This document shows, in pieces, positions 31,388 through 41,724 of a stretch of 64,000 nt of DNA (positions are counted from its first letter, which is position 1; each line of letters opens with the position of its first letter). The notes under the pieces are model-generated. The model was given only the letters and a program-made list of their open reading frames with translations. It was not told where the DNA came from and did not search any database. Source of the DNA: Albugo candida (taxonomy: Eukaryota > Oomycota > Peronosporomycetes > Albuginales > Albuginaceae); NCBI GenBank assembly GCA_905220665.1, contig CAJNAR010000025.1:167412-231411 (forward strand), in the 5' to 3' direction. Made by a program: the position numbers and the translations under genes.

Positions 31388-32755
31388 ATGGCTGAAGAAC
31401 AAAGACCAACAACGTACGTACTCACTTCTGCGTGTTTTTCAACGTACACATATATGTAAATGAATACAAACCATTTTATAGTGAGCAACCACCGGCTGGA
31501 CGCCAACAGGAAGAACATGACGACGCGCTACCCATTCCAGACAAGGACATTGAGTCAAACTGGGACGAAATTATTGACACCTTTGATGCGATGGAACTTC
31601 GAGAGGATTTACTTCGAGGCATTTACGCGTATGGTTTCGAGAAACCTTCCGCGATCCAACAAAGGGCCGTGAAGCCAATTCTTATGGGTCATGACTGCAT
31701 CGCGCAAGCGCAATCGGGTACTTCATATCTTTGATGATATACCAATTGAATCTAACAAGCGGTACTGAGCAGGAACGGGAAAGACTGCTACATTCACTGT
31801 TTCAATCTTGCAAAAAATCAACACGAATCTGAAAGAAACTCAAGCCCTCATATTGGCTCCGACACGTGAGTTGGCTCAACAAATTGTTAAGGTTATTGTG
31901 GCAATCGGTGATTACATGAGCGTGAATGTGCATGCTTGCGTGGGAGGAACAGCAGTAAGGGATGACATCCATACGTTACAGCAAGGTGTTCATATCGTAG
32001 TCGGTACTCCAGGTCGTGTCGGAGACATGATCAATCAAGGTGCCTTACGTACGGAGGCCGTCAAAATGTTTGTATTAGATGAAGCTGATGAAATGCTTTC
32101 TCGCGGTTTTCAGGATCAAATTTATGACGTCTTTCGATTTCTTCCTGAAAGCGTTCAAGTGGCGCTCTTTTCAGCAACGATGCCGCAAGAGGTGTTGGAA
32201 GTCACCCACAAGTTTATGCGTGATCCTATCCGTATTATGGTCAAACGCGACGAATTGACGTTAGAAGGTATCAAGCAATTTTTTGTAGCCATAGAGCGAG
32301 AAGAATGGAAGTTTGACACATTGTGCGACTTGTACGAAACGCTGACAATCACACAAGCGATTATTTACTGCAACACACGTCGAAAAGTAGATTGGTTGAC
32401 TGAAAAAATGCAATCTAAGGATTTTACTGTGTCTGCTATGCACGGAGATATGGATCAGCGCCAGCGAGATATCATCATGCGCGAATTCCGTTCGGGATCA
32501 AGCCGTGTGTTGATTACCACTGATTTGTTGGCGCGAGGAATTGATGTTCAGCAAGTCTCACTAGTCATCAACTACGATTTGCCCACAAATCGCGAGAATT
32601 ATATTCATCGGATTGGACGTTCTGGTCGATTTGGTCGTAAAGGTGTGGCCATCAACTTTTTGACGGAAAGTGACGTGCGATATTTGAAGGATATTGAAAA
32701 GTTTTACAACACACAAATTGAAGAAATGCCGATGAACGTTGCCGATCTTATTTAA
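31388..32755 (+). CDS. EIF4A: eukaryotic initiation factor 4A (DEAD-box RNA helicase)
   Basis: ATP-dependent RNA helicase of the cap-binding complex. Three exons: 31388-31413, 31482-31717 and 31773-32755, giving 414 aa, the normal eIF4A length. Introns are 68 nt (GTACGT...TTTATAG) and 55 nt (GTACTT...TCTAACAAG...GAGCAG); the second interrupts motif I, and splicing restores [11 protein letters not shown]. Other motifs in order: [12 protein letters not shown] (Q motif), [11 protein letters not shown] and [39 protein letters not shown] and [13 protein letters not shown]. The first exon is only 26 nt (MAEEQRPT plus a split codon). Without splicing the gene would look broken. Confidence 0.95.
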
Positions 32756-33726
32756 CGTCAATAGTGGATCGATGCATATCACCAGCTGAACGCGTTTATT
32801 TTTCGATATCTTGTTTAACAGTGAATCGGAGAAAGTTGAAAATTTTTCGCGTTTCTTAAGTAGCGGTGTGGGTGTCTGATCAACTAGACCACGACCTGTA
32901 ACCAAATAAGTTTTCTCTATCACCCGATATAAACGACCGATGACCTCAAAATTTTATGAAATATTGATTGCTCACTAGGTGCTATACGGTAACGACCACG
33001 CTACACACGACAGCCAAGTTTACGTATCCAACCCTAATACGACAAAGACGTGTACAGGTAATAAATGTACCGTAGAGCTGTAAAATCATTCAAACTGTCC
33101 TTCGAATAGCTCACCGACTCGTAGGTCTCATATGCAAACAAATATTCCTACTTTTCACAACCGTTTCTACATCCAGCAAGATGAAACTCGCGAGACTCTC
33201 GGAATCTTGGCATAGATGACGACGATCTCGACATAATCAAGATCTCGTACAAACAAGCGAAATAAATAGCAACAGCTTGGGATGCCGTGATCGTGCAATC
33301 CCGTTCCTTGATGCATCTTTTCGATCGACACCCACAGCCATTGCATAAGTCCGATAAATAGGCTAGAGATTGTAGTAGTAGTATAGACGTGCGTCCACGT
33401 GCTGAACTTCCTAACATAAGCCAAAACCTGAGCGTGCTATAACCAAGTCAATGTAGGTCGTGTCGCTTCTGGTCATTTTGATTTTGATATTTCGGGCGGC
33501 TAGGGATTGTGTCTCTGCTTCAACTTGGCAATCTCACCCAATCGGATTGCAATTACATTAATATCAACTTTCCATATCAAAAATACTATTGAAAGCTACA
33601 TGTTACAAACTGATCAACGTGCATATTTCAGTCAACACCTTTCTCACGTACCGAGAACACTCAAGCGTACTTAAGACTCACTGTGATTATAAACTTTCAT
33701 CTGGATCCAGGTCACAGCATAACAAT
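32756..33726. other. intergenic, no recognised feature
   Basis: About 970 bp between eIF4A and the kelch gene. Frames up to 120 codons on the minus strand overlap the eIF4A 3' end and have no family resemblance. Confidence 0.45.
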
Positions 33727-35158
33727 ATGCTAGACGACTTGATTAAATTATTCCGAAACAGTCCACGATGGACTAACTCTTCGTTCGCAAAGCGATTGGG
33801 CTTTCAACTCGACCATACTTTTGATGAGACAACCAGAGAACCTAGTGCATCAGGTAATGTTATGATAAGAATAGACACACGGTTTTGCAACGGACACGAT
33901 TCAAGCGTCTTCGTGTTGCATGTGTTGTTGTTCCACTCGGTGAATGTCATCGTCTGATTTCTCCACATGGACAGAAAAATCGAGCTGGGTCAACTTGAGG
34001 ACATCAGGGTACCGGCCAGCAGTTCGCAGTGGTCATTCCTCACTCGTGGTCGGGTCGACAATGTATATTTTTGGAGGGTACAATGAAGGAAATTGTCATA
34101 ATGACATTTATGAATTCGATTTGCTTCGTCATCACTGGGAACAAATCGATACAATCAGTGGTATCACACCTGGTAGGTGCATGCGTACGGAATGTGTAGA
34201 TAACTTAACGCGTTTTGTAGACGGACGAGCTTCTCATGCATGGTGCGCTTCTTCTGATGGAAGGAAGCTGTATTTGTTTGGCGGATCCGGGCCGCATTGG
34301 GGTCAAACGAATATGGGAAAGCTTTTGCAGTTTGACATCAAACAAAGGAATTGGTCGATTGTTGAAACACATGGTTCGAATCCGCCACCAGGATATGGAC
34401 AAAGTTTATGTGCAATCAATTCTAAGCTATACCTGTTTGGAGGAACGTCTGGTCACGTTTATGTCAACGACCTGTATATTTTTGACGAAATTGGCAAATT
34501 ATGGAAGAAAGAAGAAACGAGCGGACAGCGTCCAAGTCCACGATATAAGCATCAAACTATAGCGGTAGGGAACCGAATGTATCTGATAGGTGGAGGACTG
34601 TATGACCCCCCTAAAGGACCTATTGATGTATATTACTTGGACGTGGACTCTCTAATCTGGTACAGGGTAAGAAGCACAGGATTTGTACCACGATCACGAA
34701 TAGCACATACCATTTGCAAAATAGAACGACCGTTAAACACTCGCATTTTGATGTTTGGTGGTCGTGATGACTCTGGATCACGGTCTAATGAGTTATCCGA
34801 ATTTGACGTGGAGACAGGGAACTGGCGGCTCATCCTGCAACAAGCGGGACAACCTGATCCGTGTGATTTTCATACAGCCATCATGTACGAAGACCAAATG
34901 TTTGTCTTTGGAGGCTCTAATGGTCTTGAACGAAATAATGACGTTTATCGCTACACCGCCATCCATCAACCATCGACCCTGACCGCGCTATCAATGGTCA
35001 CGTTGCGCCACGGGCCAAAGCCAATCTCTCAGAGTCAACTAAAAATATTACCGAAGGAGCTCCAGCTCGGTGTTAAATACATCAATCAGGACGTGCGGGT
35101 CACTGAGAATATCATTTGGTATGAGAGAAAAAGTCAGCGCGCAGCATGCTTTATGTAA
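33727..35158 (+). CDS. kelch-repeat beta-propeller protein
   Basis: Preferred model: exons 33727-33853, 33975-34172 and 34221-35158, giving 420 aa. Intron 1 is 121 nt (GTAATG...CTGATTTCTCCACATGGACAG). Intron 2 is 48 nt (GTAGGT...ACTTAACGCGTTTTGTAG), a multiple of three, so the frame reads through it. Removing it restores GITPDGRASHAWC, the kelch inter-repeat P-x-G-R-x-x-H pattern. About six kelch repeats follow, each with a GG pair (YIFGGYN, YLFGGSG, YLFGGTSG, YLIGGGL, LMFGGRDD, FVFGGSNG). A simpler start at ATG 33944 with no first intron is possible; the upstream exon is preferred because phases and total length agree. The C-terminal ~60 residues are not kelch. Likely a protein-interaction scaffold; partner unknown. 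Confidence 0.78.
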
Positions 35159-35253
35159 ACGCATATCGACAGTAGAATCACATGTTTAGATCTATCCTAT
35201 TTATTTGTAATGTATGACATTATCTCTGACAAATACCTTGTATATCGTATGCG

Positions 35254-36061
35254 ATGTCAAAGTACTCGTACTCTCGTTTTCTCGATGATTGTGAAGCTCT
35301 CATCAAATTGTCAAAGCACCAAAATAATAAAGGCGGTGAGTGTTTCGGTCAGTGGCAGCGAAGAGAAGGATTACAAAAGGTTTCGTTCGATCAATTCAGG
35401 AATAGTGCTCACGCGCTTATGATCGTATGATACTATAGCACTTACCCGGAAATTGTTTTCTCGTGTCGAGTGACAATGTGAGGCTCTTGGATCATTACGT
35501 TGAAGCAAGTCCAGCGGAAAATGCGGCAGGAACACCCGATGAAGAATTTGTACGTTTTCCGATCGAGAAAGTGATGCTCAGGCCAGCTCTGACTTTGTCA
35601 ATCTTGCCAACTAGAACGTTGTAGATGAAGCAGCATTAAGCTTCTCACCGCCAGAGAAATATGCTTTTCATTTTCGATTTCATATTGTCTTTCACGCTTT
35701 ATATCAATCACCCGTTTTGTATTTTAGTGTGTCTCGAGAAAATGGTCAAGAAATAACAACAAAAGAACTTCTCCAGACCATTTCTATGAGATGCAAAGCT
35801 ATCAAACAGTTTGTATCAATCGGAGAACATCCAGTTCTACACTCGCTTTATTATTTTGTTCATCCTTGTGAGACGTTGGAAACGATGAGATTGTTACTTG
35901 ACTCAGACGCTCAATCGCCCAACTTTCTGCTAAGTTGGCTAACAATCATGCAGCCTATAACTGGATTTAATGCAACAAAATGGTATGCTGAAGAACCCAG
36001 ATCGAGAAGCAGCGTGAAAGAGACCGAGAATTCAGTGAGCTATCAACAAAAGATAGAATAA
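35254..36061 (+). CDS. ATG10: autophagy E2-like enzyme ATG10
   Basis: Transfers ATG12 to ATG5 in autophagy. Spliced model: exons 35254-35379, 35439-35549 and 35615-36061, giving 227 aa. Introns are 59 nt (GTTTCG...ACTATAG) and 65 nt (GTACGT...GCTCTGACTTTG...CAACTAG), both phase 0. Features in family order: MSKYSYSRFLDDCEALIKLS at the N-terminus, a central strand pair HIVFHALYQSPVLYFSV (compare LYSCSYQVPVLYF of human ATG10), the active-site cysteine in FVHPCETLETM (Cys164), and LLSWLTIMQPITGFN near the end (compare TSWLSIVGPVVGLN). The length is close to human ATG10 (220 aa). The donor of intron 1 is weak (GTTTCG), so the N-terminal joint is the least certain part. Confidence 0.75.
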
Positions 36062-36851
36062 ATAAGATTTAGGGACTGGGACCTTTAAATTCCTCAATGC
36101 AATCAAGATTACGTTCCACATGTAACTCCTCGGATCTCATTGAGTTAGTTATGAATGCTAACCAAAAATGCTGAGTGAATTTGTCTCAAGCATTACTCAG
36201 ACTTTTCCAGTATCATCGGACGACAATTTGAGGAAGGATCTGGCCTTCATACTTGATTAGATTGACTACATGCTATTCTTTCTAGGTATATTTGAGGTAT
36301 AATCAGCAGGCTCCGTATATTCGGTGACACGAGAAATATCCTCACGCATAGAACGCTCTATCGTAGAGCAGGAGCGTACTAGCACAGAGTAGAGTTCTCA
36401 AGATCCAGTATTTATACGATTAGCAGCAGCATGAGTTTCTATTCAAATACGTATTGCTTCTTCAGTTTAACGCGGAATCGTTCAATTCTTCTGCCACAAA
36501 GACTTTCGCGGTGGCTACCTGCACTATTTTTAATAGCACTAATCTATCATCTATCCTTCGAGTGTATCATCCGAATATGTGAGATGCAAACGCATTCTCA
36601 GCTGACATTGTCAGATTTGAATGGGCTCGGCTGTCGGATGCATGCATGCAATTGAGGACTGGTTTGTAGGAATACTTTAGTCTTTTTCATCGCTTGACAG
36701 CTTCTGCATGAATCGAGTAGACGTGAAGATTGTGAAAACTTGTGAACATTTATTACAGAGAAAGGAGGACTACTGATGCATAGAATGCCTGTGATCTATG
36801 CTACGAGCGTTACTTAATGATGCAGTCGAAGGGTTTTGGATTGATGATCGA

Positions 36852-37415
36852 CTACTTTCTAAGTGTACCGGGAAGAGGCATCATCGATTGGCTGTTCAGC
36901 CCAGGCATTTGGCCGCCCAGCCCAGGCATTTGGCCACCCAGCCCAGGCATTTGGCCGCCCATCCCAGGCATTTGGCCGCCCATCCCAGGCATTTGGCCGC
37001 CCATCCCAGGCATTTGACCGGGCATGCCTTGATTTAGCATGCCGCCGCCAGGGAAATTTCCGGGACTCTGGTCAAGACTTCCTCGAGGATTTTTGCGAGG
37101 GAGAGACGCGATCCCCTTAAAAATGGTGTCCACGAGACTCACCACGAAGCCGCCACCACCAGCACCAGCACCACCACCAAAAAAGATCAATTGTCGGAAG
37201 TGCTTCCTCTTTGGTTGCGGAGGAATTCGCTTTTGACCTTTGTTTGGGTTGGGATCATTGTTGGTTTGGATCATTGGAGATTTCTGTGCTGTCTCTTTTT
37301 GCCCCACAAACATTTTTGTATTATGTAAAGGCTCTGTAGTGAAGGTTGACGTAGTATATTCGCTCAAGGCGAAACTTGCGCATGTAATCAAAGCAATTTT
37401 CTTGTAGCTTGGCAT
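36852..37415 (-). CDS. shared-leader secreted protein A, Gly/Met repeat type
   Basis: A 187-residue protein from ATG 37415. The leader MPSYKKIALITCASFALSEY fits a signal peptide and the cluster pattern M-x3-K-K-[IL]-x-L-[VI]-x-C-A. The mature part has a polar stretch (GQKRIPPQPKRK), the motif HFRQLIFFGGG, a Gly-rich segment, then six tandem heptads of the type G-G-Q-M-P-G-[ML]. The frame is open for 51 more codons upstream (to 37568), as it also is in copies B and C, so a longer N-terminus cannot be fully excluded. A signal-peptide start is far more natural. No enzyme motif. Probable secreted or host-interaction protein. Confidence 0.7.
   Translation of the reverse strand: MPSYKKIALITCASFALSEYTTSTFTTEPLHNTKMFVGQKETAQKSPMIQTNNDPNPNKGQKRIPPQPKRKHFRQLIFFGGGAGAGGGGFVVSLVDTIFKGIASLPRKNPRGSLDQSPGNFPGGGMLNQGMPGQMPGMGGQMPGMGGQMPGMGGQMPGLGGQMPGLGGQMPGLNSQSMMPLPGTLRK
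36897..37022 (-). repeat. 21-bp coding minisatellite in gene A
   Basis: Six head-to-tail 21-bp units (plus-strand type CAGCCCAGGCATTTGGCCGCC, later units CAT for CAG). They encode the Gly-Gln-Met-Pro-Gly heptads. Units differ by one or a few bases. Confidence 0.9.
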
Positions 37416-37925
37416 TGTCAAATGTGTATATGAGTGAGGAATAATGAGTTGTGAGAATTTACATGACGGGCAATCTTTGTGGGCGATGATCATGCTATAC
37501 CGCACATGAAAAAAGGATTCCGTGTGTGACGTCGTAACAAAAATGAACATATTGAGTGAATTTCTCACTATAGATACTGAACATCAAGAACGATCAGCTT
37601 CTCGACTCTCTTATAATCGCATACAAACGCCAGCAGCTTTCCATGAATCGACATTTCTTTATCGACTCGTCGAATTTGATACATCTGGAACTGCGAGCAA
37701 TAGCCAGTTGCACTCGTACTATACCGCAAGCGCAAACCGTTATTCCTCGATAGTAATGCGTGGATACCAAGTGCTTGTCAGATTCGTGAAATATGTACAA
37801 AGGTATAAATATCACGCTAGACTGAACGTATCTTCGATCTTGTAGCATCTGCGGCACAAGAAAGACAAACACATTCTGAACTTGTGACTGCTGGTAGTAG
37901 TAGACCAAATTGGTAAGCGACAAAG
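37416..37925. promoter_or_regulatory. upstream region of gene A (formerly shared with RPL10)
   Basis: It carries the element TGCGGTATAG (minus strand, 37,495-37,504, about 80 bp before the ATG) and TATAAATATCACGCT (plus, 37,804-37,818). The same parts occur in the same order in unit B and, with one change (TGCGGTACAG), between pseudogene C and RPL10. Confidence 0.45.
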
Positions 37926-38004
37926 ATGCAAAGATCCGTATTTCTGATGTAGGAAACAAAAAGCATCTCTCTATTTATTTTTGCTTGTTGCCTACTTGCT
38001 CACG
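37926..38004 (+). pseudogene. RPL10 internal fragment in unit A
   Basis: Reads DAKIRISDVGNKK and then drifts out of frame. The intact RPL10 at 45646 has [13 protein letters not shown], and DNA similarity continues to about 38,004. It covers roughly RPL10 residues 28-54, with no start codon and no downstream part. Confidence 0.8.
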
Positions 38005-38738
38005 CATGCAGAGGAAGATACTCCGTTTCTCATTGAGACGCAATTGAGATTATGTTATACCTGTAACTTCTCGCATCTAAATGAGTCAGTGATTGGTAAT
38101 GATCTAAAACGTTAAGTGACTTTGTTTCCAGGTAAAGATGAAAAATCGAGGAGCAATCTGGGCGTCCTCCTTGATCAAATTGACCTGAGTCGTGTTTTGC
38201 TTCCCAGGTACTTCTGACGTCGACTCAGAGTCCGCTAAATCGGCGGCACGAGTGATATCCTCACGCATTCGACGCTTTATCCTACCGCAGGAGCGTACTA
38301 GCACCAAAAAAAGTTCGCTTCTATGCATTATTTATGAGAGTAGTAGCAAGGATGAGTTTTTATTCCCTCTATGTATTGCTTCCCATTGCGCGCGGAATCG
38401 TGCAAGACTAACATCTAGAAATACTATTCCGTTGGGCACAGGTACTATTCTGAGTCGCAACGATCGATCCTTTGAATATATCACTACTTTGTGTGATGTG
38501 CAAACGCATTCTCAGCTCACATTATCAGATGTCAATGGGCTCGACTGCCGAGTGAATGCACTCGGAGTTTGCGCATGAGTCCAGCATAGGTGAAGATTGT
38601 TCAAGACAAATTGTAAACGTTTATTCGATGTATAAGATGCGTGTGATCAATGCTATGTTCGTTACTCAGTAATGCAATAGAAGGTCTTGCTTGATGCAGG
38701 GCCTCGTTTTAAGTGTGACGGGACGACTGCTTCATTGC

Positions 38739-39251
38739 TTAGCTGCTCGGCGGAGTAGTTTGATCAATACTCCCTTTGTCAGGAATAATGCTGCCAAGGA
38801 TACTTTTTGGAAACCCTCCTAGATCCACCTTTGTATTGGATGACTTCGTATCGATGGCAGACGTGCCCAAGGAGAGCACTTTACTTACGAGATTGAGCCC
38901 TAAGCCGGTACCAGCACCAGCACCAGCACTAGCACCAGCACTAGCACCAGCACCAGCACCAGCACCAGCACCTCCATAACCACCACCACCACCAGCACCA
39001 TCTCCACCGCCACCAAAAAAGGTCAATTGTCTAAAGTGCTTCTTGGTTGGTTGCGGAGGAATTTGCTTGTGACCGTTTTTTGGGTTGAGACCATTGTTGG
39101 TTTGGATCAATGGAGATTGCGATGGTGTATCCTTTTGTCCCACGGACTTTGTTGTCTGATATGAAGAATCCGCAGTGTAGGTTGCCAAAGTGTATTCGTT
39201 CAAGACGAAATTTGCGCATGTGATCAGAGCAATTTTCTTGTAGCTTGGCAT
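38739..39251 (-). CDS. shared-leader secreted protein B, Gly-Ala type
   Basis: A 170-residue protein from ATG 39251. The leader MPSYKKIALITCANFVLNEY is almost identical to gene A, and the mature part repeats GHKQIPPQPTKKHFRQLTFF. Instead of heptads it has GGGG then alternating Gly-Ala/Ser-Ala dipeptides encoded by a GCACCA-type hexanucleotide run (plus strand 38,910-38,985). It ends in a non-repetitive tail (LVSKVLSLGTSAIDTK; LGGFPKSILGSIIPDKG) that A lacks and pseudogene C keeps. So A and B differ by complete replacement of the C-terminal half. Confidence 0.7.
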   Translation of the reverse strand: MPSYKKIALITCANFVLNEYTLATYTADSSYQTTKSVGQKDTPSQSPLIQTNNGLNPKNGHKQIPPQPTKKHFRQLTFFGGGGDGAGGGGGYGGAGAGAGAGASAGASAGAGAGTGLGLNLVSKVLSLGTSAIDTKSSNTKVDLGGFPKSILGSIIPDKGSIDQTTPPSS

Positions 39252-39758
39252 TGTCAAATGTGTATATGAGTGAGGGGAAATGAGTTGTGAGGATTTAAGT
39301 GGAGGGCAAGTCTTGTTGGTGATGATCATGCTATACCGCACGTGAGAAAAGGATTCCGTATGGGATGCCGTAACAAAAATGAGCCTATTCAGAGAGGTTC
39401 TCACTATGGAAACTGAACATCAAGAACGAACGCTTCTCTACTATCTTATAATCGAATACAAACACCAGCAGCTTTCCATGAGTCGACGTTTCTTTACTTA
39501 CTCGCCGAACTTGATACGTCTGGAAATGCGAGCAATAGCCAGTTGTGCTCGACTTTACAGCAAGCGCACACTGTTATGCCTCGATAGTAATGCGTGGATA
39601 CCAAGTGCTTGTCAGATTCGTGAAATATGTACAAAGGTATAAATATCACGCTAGACTGAACGTATATTCGATCTTGTAGCATCTGCGGCACAAGAAAGAA
39701 GAACACGTTCTGAACTTGTGACTGCTGGTAGTAGTAGACCAAATTGGTCAGCGACAAA

Positions 39759-39838
39759 GATGCAAAGATCCGTATTTCTGATGTAGGAAACAAAAAGCAT
39801 CTCTCTATTTGTTTTTGCTTGTTGCCTACTTGCTCACG
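39759..39838 (+). pseudogene. RPL10 internal fragment in unit B
   Basis: Same scrap as in unit A (DAKIRISDVGNKK), again without start codon or downstream coding. It shares the Phe-to-Ser change with A, so both derive from an already truncated copy. Confidence 0.8.
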
Positions 39839-39944
39839 CATGAATAGGAAGATACGCCGTTTCTCATTGAGACGCAATTGAGATTATGTTATACCTGTAA
39901 CTTCTCGCATCTAAATGAGTCAGTGATTGGTAATGATCTAAACC

Positions 39945-40085
39945 CTGGAGTGAAAGATAAGAAGACATTCGAGGCATAAAATGCTTGTGTTTTATGCTAC
40001 GTTCGTTACTGAATATTGCGGCGGGAGGTGTTTGCATTGATGCCGAGCTTCGTCTCAGTTTTCCGTCCACTACGTAACCCGTCAA
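39945..40085. repeat. left piece of unit C, cut by the LINE
   Basis: Positions ~39,975-40,050 (ATGCTTGTGTTTTATGCTAC and following) match the 3' flank of genes A (near 36,785) and B (near 38,638). The matching unit continues only after the retroelement, near 44,600. Confidence 0.55.
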
Positions 40086-41724
40086 TATAGTAGATACAGC
40101 AAAAAAAACTTTTTTGAAACCCTTTCAACCTTTTTCTTTATAATGTGATCGTTCAAGGCGAGATATCGACAGAAACAAGGCTTCTTTAGTGGCGTTCCAA
40201 CCGTCTTGGGTCACCCGGCCTAAGGTTACTGCATGATTATGGATGAGTCATCATTATGTGTGGTGAGTGACATGAAAGTACCCCCAGCCTAGTGTGGTGT
40301 CCGGGGTTGTACAGGTGGTACCTTTGGTACGGTCACTGCCTCGTTATAGGGTGCCTTCAAGGCAACTGCAAGTGTGGACGACCCTAAACGTCTCCCTTTG
40401 GCAGACATTATAAAGTCGCAAGAGTCCTTACGCAAAGACAAGGCTGGAGCTAAAGCGCAATACCACGTGGAGCTCCCAGAACCAAAATCTTCAGATATTG
40501 CTGCAAAGCTGAACCCTATGCCGGAGTGTATCCGGATTGGTCCGTTGTGGCTGAAAATTTAAGGTAGTCAGGCATTTCAAGTAATTTATCCAATGATTTT
40601 GGAAAATGGTCAGGCATTGGCCCATAATCTGAATGGGAAATTACTGACATCACTCCTTCGGGATCACGACAACCCGGTGTTTGAGTCTCTCTTGGATAGG
40701 CGTGATATTGTACAGGTGTCTAATCTCTTAGGGGAAGTGTGCGTGTGATGGTCACGTCCACAGACGCATGAGAATAACTGGAGTGCTGGCCAGTCACCAT
40801 CCTGGGTGAAAAGTATTTCTTCGATAAGTACGACACCTCCGAGCATCGATACTATCTGGATGTATTCAGTGCTGTTCTTGATATCGAAAGTGAGGGTATT
40901 TTGAAATTCCTCCACGAAAAGATGTGTGGAATCCTTCTCGATACTTTTCGAGAAGAAAATTCTTGCAAAGAAGTGCTTATGTCGACGTGGAGAGTTTACT
41001 TGCGTCGTCCACGTACCCAGTAGCACAGGTGCGTGTTGGAAAGGTATTCGAGAAAATCGCATTCGGAATACAACTCTTCCTTGCAAGAATTAATAATGCT
41101 CCGATTCCGCCAGGGCGACCACATTTTGGTCAAGGTGGGACATATTGTTCGGATTTAGGAGCCGGCTCTACTCCCCCGGCTCCAGCTCCAAAACGAAAGT
41201 AGAAAACAGAATGAACGGCATCTGTGGTCACCTCAAAACCCAAGGATATCAAGATTCCGATTCGTGAAAAGGCAACAGCGATAATCAAACGGAAACTATC
41301 CGACCAAATCTCGTTGAAGTTTGACTCTCCTTCGGGTAGCACACCACCGGGCGCACCACAACTCCCGCAACATCCCTTTCAGTCCTACATTTAAAGGAAA
41401 AACCACATCTACCTGGCTCCACGGAACCAGTAGAGTGGAATGGGGATATAAGCATGTAGGTGGTTCGTTCACGGGGAAAACGTCACCGTATTGAGCTATT
41501 CCGACATATGGTATCGAAAGCACGACCTAGTGCTCTACCTATTTTGGCGACCAAGAATTATTTCTCTGATCTCGCGACGATGGATTTGGAAATAAAGGAA
41601 GTCGAAGCGGTCAGTACCCCGGCGCATGAACACGCTGTTGAATATCCCCATGAAAACAAGAATGCCACAAGGGGTAGCCACTATAAAAGAGGCTACCCAT
41701 TAGCGATCAAGCACATTCAGGCTA

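Larger units (their letters stand above)
36190..38108. repeat. segmental duplication, unit A
   Basis: About 1.9 kb, homologous to 38,109-39,944. Matching landmarks in the two units: the tract around CAGGAGCGTACTAGCAC (36,370 and 38,287); GCAAACGCATTCTCAGCT (36,586 and 38,501); the secreted gene; TATAAATATCACGCT (37,804 and 39,638); and the end tract TCGCATCTAAATGAGTCAG (38,072 and 39,904). A diverged version of that end tract also precedes unit A near 36,118-36,155, so an older unit probably lay to its left. Confidence 0.8.
38109..39944. repeat. segmental duplication, unit B
   Basis: Second copy of the block described for 36,190-38,108. The promoter side (39,330-39,944) is more similar between the copies than the gene side. 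The low-complexity part of the coding region differs in sequence and length. Confidence 0.8.

Noticed and set aside
36863..37120. Plus-strand frame opposite gene A (A-F-G-R-P-S-Q repeats)
   Set aside because: It is the antisense shadow of the 21-bp minisatellite. The minus frame has the signal peptide and a paralogue.
38776..38979. Plus-strand Pro-Ala repeat frame opposite gene B
   Set aside because: Antisense of the Gly-Ala coding run; no independent support.
40090..40400. Possible LTR at the left end of the retroelement
   Set aside because: No matching copy was found at the right end, and the internal domains (RT followed by zf-RVT, no integrase) fit a LINE.
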